From positions 1-6,896 of the forward strand of contig JAFVCR010000042.1 in NCBI GenBank assembly GCA_017479035.1: a stretch of DNA of 6,896 nt, given 5' to 3'. The number at the start of each line of letters is the position of its first letter. Within the stretch, counting starts at the first letter, position 1. Both the position numbers and the translations under genes were made by a program. The notes under the pieces were generated by a model. That model was not told where the DNA came from. It worked only from the letters and a program-made list of their open reading frames with translations, and searched no databases. This document shows, in pieces, positions 1-4,325 of the stretch. The DNA comes from Kiritimatiellia bacterium (GTDB taxonomy: Bacteria > Verrucomicrobiota > Kiritimatiellia > RFP12 > UBA1067).

Positions 1-60
1 CCAAAATCCGAGATAAGCATGTCTCGTCCAAGTGTAAGAGTGCGTAAAGGAGCATACTCT

Positions 61-260
61 GCCCCCCCCCTTCGGGGCTTATTTTTTGCTTTGTCTGTAC
101 CGGGGGTTCCGCTGCGCTCCACCCCCGTCTGTAATCTTATCGCTCCTTCGGGGCTTGCTAGTGTATCCGTAGCCGTGAAGCGGCGTAAGAATACAGACGG
201 GGGTGGAGCGCAGCGGAACCCCCGGCATGGACAACCGATTTATATAGCCCCGAAGGGGCG
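61..260. repeat. Nested palindromic intergenic element (REP/BIME-like)
   Basis: The core is a perfect 34-bp inverted repeat, arms 100-133 and 192-225, separated by 58 bp. Each arm is itself foldable: CGGGGGT at 101-107 pairs with ACCCCCG at 121-127, and the right arm mirrors this. Outside it lies a second inverted pair of 13 bp (67-79 with 246-258) of CCCCTTCGGGGCT type, itself a tight hairpin. A third copy of that motif sits between the core arms at 145-155. A run of nine C residues (62-70) opens the element. Short open frames across it on both strands translate the palindrome itself and are not genes. C/G-rich extragenic palindromes of this kind are known as multicopy dispersed elements in many bacteria. 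Copy number here cannot be seen from one window. Confidence 0.75.
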
Positions 261-267
261 GCAGAAT

Positions 268-281
268 GTAGCATATGCTAC
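268..281. repeat. 14-bp perfect palindrome
   Basis: GTAGCATATGCTAC at 268-281 reads identically on both strands. It lies between the nested palindromic element and the promoter of the DUF4832/GH27 operon, about 106 bp upstream of the -35 box. It could be a dimeric-protein binding site or part of the dispersed element. Nothing in the sequence decides between these. Confidence 0.35.
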
Positions 282-370
282 TACCTATTGCATTCATCCG
301 CCCCTGCGCCATTGACAACGCTCCATGCTGGAACGTCCCGTCCGCCTCATCAAAAAATCCGGGATAAGGG

Positions 371-382
371 TGTTCACGAACA
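371..382. promoter_or_regulatory. Candidate operator next to the -35 box
   Basis: TGTTCACGAACA has 5-bp inverted arms (TGTTC/GAACA) around a 2-nt centre and ends 4 nt before the -35 hexamer of the operon. Position and symmetry suit a dimeric regulator. The first three bases also belong to the right copy of the flanking direct repeat, so it may simply be part of that element. No regulator gene is in view. Confidence 0.2.
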
Positions 383-386
383 GGGC

Positions 387-415
387 TTGACACGCAATGA
401 GATTATCTCTATAAT
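387..415 (+). promoter_or_regulatory. Consensus housekeeping promoter producing a leaderless mRNA
   Basis: A perfect TTGACA (-35, 387-392) is followed after exactly 17 bp by a perfect TATAAT (-10, 410-415). The translation start ATG of the DUF4832 gene begins at 423, only 7 nt after the -10 box, which is where transcription is expected to begin. The mRNA should therefore start at or within one or two bases of the AUG, leaving no room for a Shine-Dalgarno sequence. The boxes and spacing are seen directly; the start site is inferred from standard sigma-70-type geometry. Confidence 0.85.
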
Positions 416-422
416 AGGTGCG

Positions 423-1841
423 ATGAAACTTACAATACCTCTCGTTGTTTTGTGTTTTGCGGCAGCGGCGGCGTTTGGTGCCGCGCCGTTTGAGGATGCC
501 TGCTCGCCGCTGGAATCGAATCCGGCAAGAGGCGCGGCCGGCGGCGGATGGCATGTCTTGAAAGAAGACGGTAACAAACCGGGCGACCCCAAGGGTTTCT
601 GCTCTTGGTTGTGGGACATAGGCCATTTCTCCGCCGGCAACGAATACAAAGGCAAACTGCCGCCGCCGGAACGCATCGGCGGCAGAGACATCCCGCTTAC
701 GGACGATGCGCTGGACTCCATACGGCAGACGTTCGCCAACGCCCGCGCCAATGGTGCAATGATGATTGTGCGTTTCGGCTATACATGGAGCGATGCCTGC
801 GGGTGTGAGCCTTCAAACTTCGACACGCTGCTTGCGCACATTGCGCAGATCGGCGGCGTGATGAAAGACTACGGAGATGTTGTTCTGGCAGTGGAATGCG
901 GAATGTGCGGGCCGTGGGCGGAGATGCATTCAAGCAATTATCTTGCGCCGGAGCATAAAGTAAAACTGATCGATGCCTGGATGGCCGCGCTGCCGAAAAA
1001 TGTCGCGCTGCTCGTGCGCAGTCCGTCGTGCGTGGTGGAGTATTCGGGGAAAGATTCGGAGACGTTCATGAAACTCGTGCGCAGCGGCAAGTACTATGAA
1101 AAGCAGCCGGCGCAGCGCAGAATCGGCATGTACAACGACGGCTATCTCGGCACAGAATGGGATTACGGGACATGGCCCGGCGGCAAAAATTCTTTCACCC
1201 GTGCGCAAGGCGTGGAATACCTCGAAGCGCGGCGGAACGTGCCATACGGCGGTGAACTGGCGTATATAGGCGATGGCGAGGCGCACAAGGTAAAACTTTT
1301 CGACACGAAAGAATACAATATCGTGGAGGAGTGGTACAGGACGCATCTATCCTACCTGCGCAACATAAACGGCAAGAGCGAGTCTCTGCCGCGCCGCATA
1401 GGGGAACTTTCCTTTTCGCACGAATACGACTTTGCGGGAATGCCGGATTTGCACGAATGGTACGGCAAGGATCTGCGCTTTTTCATGCGCGAGCACATGG
1501 GCTATCGCTTCGTTATACGCGGCGCAAAAGTCATGCGCGACAAGATCGAGGTCTCCATAGAAAATACGGGTTTCGGGCATCTATTGCTAAAGAGCGCGGG
1601 TGAACTCGTGGTGGGCAAAAAGTCCATCCCCGCAAAACTTGATTTGCGCACGCTGAAGCCCGGCGAGACGCGTGCGTTCACTATCCCGATACCTAAAAGC
1701 GCGCAGGAGATTGCGCCCAAGGTTGCGCTACGGCTCAAACTCGCAACGCCTGCCGAGCAGGAGATAAAATTTGCAAACGATGCGTTGTGGGACGATTCGC
1801 TTGCCGCATTCGCACTTCCATCAAAAGGAGAAAGAAAATGA
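423..1841 (+). CDS. Secreted DUF4874/DUF4832 domain protein
   Basis: Predicted 472-residue exported protein with a TIM-barrel, glycoside-hydrolase-like architecture; its substrate is unknown. Residues 1-20 form a signal peptide (MKLTIPLVV, then an Ala-rich core ending AFGAA). The DUF4874-like part (about 33-170) has an opening NPARG (family usually NPxRG), MMIVRFGYTW at 114-122 and ECGMCGPWAE at 158-167. The DUF4832-like part (about 178-385) has RIGMYNDGYLGTEWDYGT at 233-250, VPYGGELAYIG at 273-283, HLSYLRNIN at 308-316 and HMGYRFVIRGA at 358-368, ending in a beta-rich tail with ENTGFGHLL. The start at 423 is preferred because the signal peptide begins there and the promoter abuts it; the frame is open upstream to 288 but that part is repeat DNA. 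The stop overlaps the next ATG (ATGA), giving a translationally coupled operon with the GH27 gene. Acidic residues in the ECGMCGPWAE and NDG...TEWDYG blocks are candidate catalytic residues by analogy only. Confidence 0.88.
   Translation: MKLTIPLVVLCFAAAAAFGAAPFEDACSPLESNPARGAAGGGWHVLKEDGNKPGDPKGFCSWLWDIGHFSAGNEYKGKLPPPERIGGRDIPLTDDALDSIRQTFANARANGAMMIVRFGYTWSDACGCEPSNFDTLLAHIAQIGGVMKDYGDVVLAVECGMCGPWAEMHSSNYLAPEHKVKLIDAWMAALPKNVALLVRSPSCVVEYSGKDSETFMKLVRSGKYYEKQPAQRRIGMYNDGYLGTEWDYGTWPGGKNSFTRAQGVEYLEARRNVPYGGELAYIGDGEAHKVKLFDTKEYNIVEEWYRTHLSYLRNINGKSESLPRRIGELSFSHEYDFAGMPDLHEWYGKDLRFFMREHMGYRFVIRGAKVMRDKIEVSIENTGFGHLLLKSAGELVVGKKSIPAKLDLRTLKPGETRAFTIPIPKSAQEIAPKVALRLKLATPAEQEIKFANDALWDDSLAAFALPSKGERK
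1824..1841 (+). promoter_or_regulatory. Shine-Dalgarno and ATGA stop/start overlap
   Basis: AAAGGAG at 1824-1830 lies 7 nt before the ATG at 1838-1840, inside the last codons of the DUF4832 gene. The TGA of that gene (1839-1841) overlaps the ATG by sharing TG. This fixes the start of the GH27 protein at MKNIL rather than at the longer open frame beginning at 1787. It also contrasts with the first gene of the operon, which has no such site. Confidence 0.85.
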
Positions 1842-3442
1842 AGAACATTCTGCCCGTTTTGTCCATAGTGCCTCTACTGGCGTGCGCGGAAATACCGCAC
1901 CGCGCCGAAACACCCACAATGGGATGGAGTTCTTGGAACACATACCGCGTGAACATTTCGGCAGACCTCATAATGCACCAGGCCGATCTGTTGAAGTCGC
2001 TCGGCCTCGATAAATGCGGCTATACATATATCAATATAGACGACGGCTTTTTCGGCGGGCGCGATGCCAACGGCCGCTTGAAACCGCATCCCAAACGTTT
2101 TCCCGATGGTTTGACGCCGGTCGTGGAACATATCCACTCGCTCGGTTTGAAAGCGGGCATATATTCCGACGGCGGCGAGAACACCTGCGGATGCTATTGG
2201 GACAAGGATGAACTGGGCAAGGGCGTGGGCTTCTGGCAGCACGACCTGCAGGATGCGGATTTCTTTTTCAAAGACCACGACTTCGATTTCATCAAGATCG
2301 ACTTCTGCGGCGGACAGGCCTACGACAACACCGCACACGAGGACATGGACGAGCGCGAACGCTACACCGCCATCCGCCAAGCGATCGATTCCGTCAAAAA
2401 AGGCGTGCGCATCAATGTGTGCCGCTGGGACTACCCCGGAACGTGGGTGCGCGAAATCGGCTCGTCGTGGCGCATCTCGCACGACATCAACCCCACATGG
2501 GGTTGCTTGAAGGACATAATAAAACAGTCCCTCTATCTCCATCCCTACGCCGCCCCCGGTGCCTACAACGACATGGATATGCTTGAAGTCGGGCGAGGAC
2601 TCTCGCCGGACGAAGACTACACGCATTTCGCGCTTTGGTGCATGATGTCGTCTCCGTTGCTCATTGGGTGCGATTTGCAGAATCTCGTTGACAAGCCGGA
2701 TCTTTACAATCTTCTCTCCAACCGCCGGCTCATTGCACTCGATCAGGACACCGCCGCGCCGCAGTCATATGTTGCCAAGCGCGAAGGCGATGCGCTTGTT
2801 CTCGTGCGCGATGTCAAGGTTCCCTTCGGTCTCGAACGTGCTTTCGCGCTTGTGAATCTTTCGGACAAAGACCACCGCCTGTCGTTCGATTTTGCGGACA
2901 TCGACCTCGGCGGCGAAACATTCGCCATCACAGATCTCAAGGACGGCGCAGAGCGAACCGTCTCCGGCAAAAACTTTGCCGCCACGCTGCGTCCCCACGA
3001 GACGCAAGTCTATATCGTAAAAGCACCCGAACGCCTTGAACGCCGCATCTACGAGGCCGAAGACGCATTCCTTACTTCGTATCAGGAACTGCACGATGCG
3101 GAGAAAGCGCACACCGGCACGTACGTCCCGATGAGCGAAGCATCCGGCGGCATGGTTGCGGGTTTCCTCGGCGGACGCGCGGACAACGATCTCGTATGGG
3201 AGCAGGTATGGTCGAAGAACGGCGGCTCCTATTCCGCAACCATCCATACGTTTGCAGAGGAGGATGGAGAATTATCTATAGACGTAAACGGCATTCCCTG
3301 CAAGATGGCTAAAGTCTCGCCAGCGAAAGCATCCGTCGTGTTTGACGTAACGCTGCGTCCCGGCATCAATCGCATACGCATCCACAATGATTCCGCGCCG
3401 CTCCCGCCCATCGATCGCATGGATATTGCTCCGCAGCGCTGA
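1838..3442 (+). CDS. GH27 alpha-galactosidase with C-terminal CBM35/CBM6-like module
   Basis: Predicted 534-residue exported enzyme hydrolysing terminal alpha-D-galactosides with retention, judged by family. Residues 1-17 form an export signal; LLAC16 could be a lipobox, or signal peptidase I could cut after ACA17. The catalytic barrel (about 27-300) begins with the family signature MGWSSWN (28-34), then NIDDGFFGG (66-74), GIYSDGG (107-113) and DFIKIDFCGG (150-159), with Asp155 as the expected nucleophile. WRISHD (211-216) follows, with Asp216 as acid/base, spaced from Arg212 as in human alpha-galactosidase A, and then AYNDMDMLEVG (242-252). A beta-sandwich typical of GH27 follows (about 305-397). 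From about 403 a jelly-roll carbohydrate-binding module begins (YEAED at 405-409) and closes with GINRIRIHNDSAPLPPIDRMDI. The Cys that usually follows NIDD is Gly here, as in one bacterial branch of the family. Beta-L-arabinopyranosidase activity, also found in GH27, cannot be excluded. The gene is translationally coupled to the DUF4832 gene upstream. Confidence 0.93.
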   Translation: MKNILPVLSIVPLLACAEIPHRAETPTMGWSSWNTYRVNISADLIMHQADLLKSLGLDKCGYTYINIDDGFFGGRDANGRLKPHPKRFPDGLTPVVEHIHSLGLKAGIYSDGGENTCGCYWDKDELGKGVGFWQHDLQDADFFFKDHDFDFIKIDFCGGQAYDNTAHEDMDERERYTAIRQAIDSVKKGVRINVCRWDYPGTWVREIGSSWRISHDINPTWGCLKDIIKQSLYLHPYAAPGAYNDMDMLEVGRGLSPDEDYTHFALWCMMSSPLLIGCDLQNLVDKPDLYNLLSNRRLIALDQDTAAPQSYVAKREGDALVLVRDVKVPFGLERAFALVNLSDKDHRLSFDFADIDLGGETFAITDLKDGAERTVSGKNFAATLRPHETQVYIVKAPERLERRIYEAEDAFLTSYQELHDAEKAHTGTYVPMSEASGGMVAGFLGGRADNDLVWEQVWSKNGGSYSATIHTFAEEDGELSIDVNGIPCKMAKVSPAKASVVFDVTLRPGINRIRIHNDSAPLPPIDRMDIAPQR

Positions 3443-3491
3443 TTCCGTTCCGCTTTGCCACGTAACCGCGCAGGTAATATCTGCCATAATC

Positions 3492-3525
3492 GCTTCATAC
3501 AAAACGGTTCCGTTTTGTATGAAGC
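3492..3525. terminator. Strong palindromic hairpin after the operon
   Basis: Arms of 16 bp (3492-3507 and 3510-3525, GCTTCATACAAAACGG and its exact complement) are separated by TT, giving a 15-bp stem with a GTTC loop. It begins 49 nt after the GH27 stop. No T-tract follows on either strand, so it is not a canonical intrinsic terminator. It may act as an mRNA 3'-end stabiliser or bidirectional stop, or be a protein-binding palindrome. Confidence 0.5.
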
Positions 3526-3550
3526 AAGACTAGAAGTGGGCAAATATATC

Positions 3551-3570
3551 GCCTCCAAGAGGCTGTTTTT
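3551..3570 (+). terminator. Weak intrinsic-terminator-like hairpin
   Basis: GCCTC-CAA-GAGGC (3551-3563) followed by TGTTTTT (3564-3570). The 5-bp stem is short but is directly followed by a T-rich run on the + strand, so it could end any read-through past the palindrome at 3492-3525. It would serve the DUF4832/GH27 operon, 108 nt after its stop. Confidence 0.35.
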
Positions 3571-3610
3571 CGTATAATCGCAACACTCGATAGTATTGAT
3601 CCGCCTGTTC

Positions 3611-3637
3611 GCCAAGCCTTGTTTCCACAGGCTTGGC
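3611..3637. repeat. 9-bp stem-loop
   Basis: GCCAAGCCT (3611-3619) pairs perfectly with AGGCTTGGC (3629-3637) around a 9-nt loop. No T-tract follows. It is the third separate hairpin within 150 bp after the operon; its role is unknown. Confidence 0.4.
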
Positions 3638-3688
3638 ATTCGCTTTCGTATAGTTTTGTTGCAACGTCCAGTAGAATGGAAGAAATTT

Positions 3689-3812
3689 TAAGAGCTTGAA
3701 TTTTAATTTCAAGAGCTTGAATTTGGTATTCCAAGGGCTTAAAAATAAATTTTAACCTCTTGAAATGACAAATCCAAGGGCTTGAAATTTATTTTTAAGC
3801 CCTTGAAATTCC
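3689..3812. repeat. AT-rich cluster of CAAGRGCTTGAAAT-type repeats
   Basis: About six related units occur in 124 bp. AAGAGCTTGAATTT lies at 3690-3703 and 3711-3724 (21-bp period). CCAAGGGCTT followed by A/G-rich sequence lies at 3731-3744 and 3774-3787. Reverse-facing units CTCTTGAAAT (near 3757-3766) and AAGCCCTTGAAATTCC (3797-3812) complete the set. Two units form a perfect 21-bp inverted repeat, arms 3732-3752 and 3785-3805, with a 32-nt spacer. Spacing is irregular and units differ, so this is neither a CRISPR array nor a simple microsatellite. Composition is sharply more AT-rich than the flanking genes. Function unknown; possibilities are a dispersed small element or an iteron-like protein-binding cluster. 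Confidence 0.65.
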
Positions 3813-4061
3813 GAAGGATGCCTTGTATCGATGTTGAAAACGGGAAGGGGAATGGGGTTTTACAGGCAAAAAGGCTTTTTTATGCCATGATTCGTGTTGT
3901 TCTCGATTTTTGTGGATATACGCCTAAATACGGCGTAGCGATTCCAAGTGGGAATGGAATGTCATCTTAAAATGCCCGTATTGCAGTATTATACGGATAA
4001 TCGGCGGACATGCTGTTCTACTTGGTACACCACCTGCGCTATAATCTATCGGCGATTCAAG
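3813..4061. other. Intergenic stretch without a recognisable gene
   Basis: This spans the AT-rich repeat cluster and the tRNA genes. A 62-codon open frame (3782-3970, +) starts inside the repeat, lacks a ribosome-binding site and shows no family resemblance, so it is not called. A 6-bp stem-loop, TACGCC/GGCGTA (3919-3924 with 3932-3937), is the only other structure seen apart from the hairpin at 3976-3996. Confidence 0.5.
3971..3996 (-). terminator. Possible terminator of the tRNA operon
   Basis: On the minus strand, CCGTAT (3996-3991) pairs with ATACGG (3981-3976) around a 9-nt loop, and GCATTTTAAG follows. The stem is short and the T-run only four bases. It lies 66 nt downstream of the last tRNA and is offered only because nothing better is visible. 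Confidence 0.2.
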
Positions 4062-4138
4062 TGGTGGGTCCTGAGGGACTCGAACCCCCAACCAGCGGAG
4101 TATGAGACCGCAGCTCTAACCAATTGAGCTAAAGACCC
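4062..4138 (-). tRNA. tRNA with CAU anticodon (elongator Met or lysidine-type Ile2)
   Basis: Reading the minus strand from 4138, a full cloverleaf folds. The acceptor GGGTCTT pairs with AGGACCC (one T-G). The D-arm is GCTC/GAGC and the anticodon loop CTCATAC has CAT at 34-36. The T-arm is GGGGG-TTCGAGT-CCCTC, the discriminator is A, and CCA is encoded (4064-4062). Without CCA the length is 74 nt. The last anticodon-stem pair (31-39) is a T-T mismatch. A CAU anticodon may be initiator Met, elongator Met or Ile2 (modified by TilS). The T-A pair just below the acceptor end and the ordinary anticodon stem without three G-C pairs argue against initiator. The sequence alone does not settle Met versus Ile2. 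It is co-transcribed with the tRNA-Arg 9 nt upstream. Confidence 0.93.
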
Positions 4139-4147
4139 GTCCGTCGT

Positions 4148-4224
4148 TGGTGCCCCTGAGAGGACTCGAACCTCCTACCCACTGCTTAGAAGGCAGTTGC
4201 TCTGTCCAGATGAGCTACAGGGGC
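4148..4224 (-). tRNA. tRNA-Arg (UCU anticodon)
   Basis: Reading the minus strand from 4224, the acceptor GCCCCTG pairs perfectly with CAGGGGC. The D-arm is GCTC/GAGC and the anticodon stem ACTGC/GCAGT carries loop CTTCTAA, giving anticodon TCT for AGA/AGG codons. The T-arm is GGAGG-TTCGAGT-CCTCT, the discriminator is A, and CCA is encoded (4150-4148). It is the first gene of a two-tRNA transcription unit; the next tRNA starts after only 9 nt. Both are 74 nt without CCA. Confidence 0.96.
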
Positions 4225-4240
4225 GCAACTGAATGATGGC

Positions 4241-4269
4241 ATTCTACCACACTTCTTGTGAAAATACAA
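4241..4269 (-). promoter_or_regulatory. Promoter of the two-tRNA operon
   Basis: On the minus strand, TTGTAT (4269-4264) is followed after exactly 17 bp by TAGAAT (4246-4241), 16 nt before the first base of tRNA-Arg. Each hexamer deviates from consensus (two changes in the -35, one in the -10) but spacing and position are ideal. Its -35 lies only 54 nt from the in-frame stop that bounds the truncated polyvalent-protein frame, so little upstream DNA of the tRNA operon remains. Confidence 0.7.
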
Positions 4270-4325
4270 GCATAAAGTGCACTCAGCGGGTTCCGCAGAT
4301 GTATTTCTGCGCCTTTGCGGACTAA

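Larger units (their letters stand above)
3..373. repeat. Imperfect 20-bp direct repeat flanking the palindromic block
   Basis: A 20-bp word at 3-22 (AAAATCCGAGATAAGCATGT) recurs at 354-373 as AAAATCCGGGATAAGGGTGT, with 17 of 20 positions identical and the same orientation. The two copies bracket the nested palindromic element at 61-260 and the 14-bp palindrome at 268-281. The match is seen directly. The idea that it marks the boundary of a dispersed intergenic element is inference, because only one instance of the whole block is in view. The second copy ends just before the promoter of the downstream operon. Confidence 0.45.

Noticed and set aside
19..393. Short open frames on both strands across the left intergenic region
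   Set aside because: They translate the palindromic repeats (the peptide PGVPLRSTPVC appears on both strands) and have no ribosome-binding sites.
1874..2626. 250-codon minus-strand open frame
   Set aside because: Antisense of the GH27 catalytic domain, which is conserved on the + strand; no family resemblance of its own.
3495..3734. Minus-strand frames of 60-79 codons between the operon and the AT-rich repeats
   Set aside because: The 60-codon frame ends in a rather protein-like LRLYEKQPLGGDIFAHF, but it starts at a TTG inside the repeat cluster, lacks a ribosome-binding site and matches nothing I recognise. It may be a gene remnant but cannot be supported.
3689..3812. CRISPR array
   Set aside because: Units are degenerate, face both ways and are irregularly spaced, with no distinct spacers and no cas genes.
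4040..4045. TATAAT on the + strand before the tRNA genes
   Set aside because: No acceptable -35 at 16-18 bp and it would transcribe antisense to the tRNAs.
4062..4224. tRNA attachment site for an integrated element
   Set aside because: The mobile-type DNA lies on the 5' side of the tRNAs, no integrase is in view, and no duplicated tRNA 3' end was found in the window.
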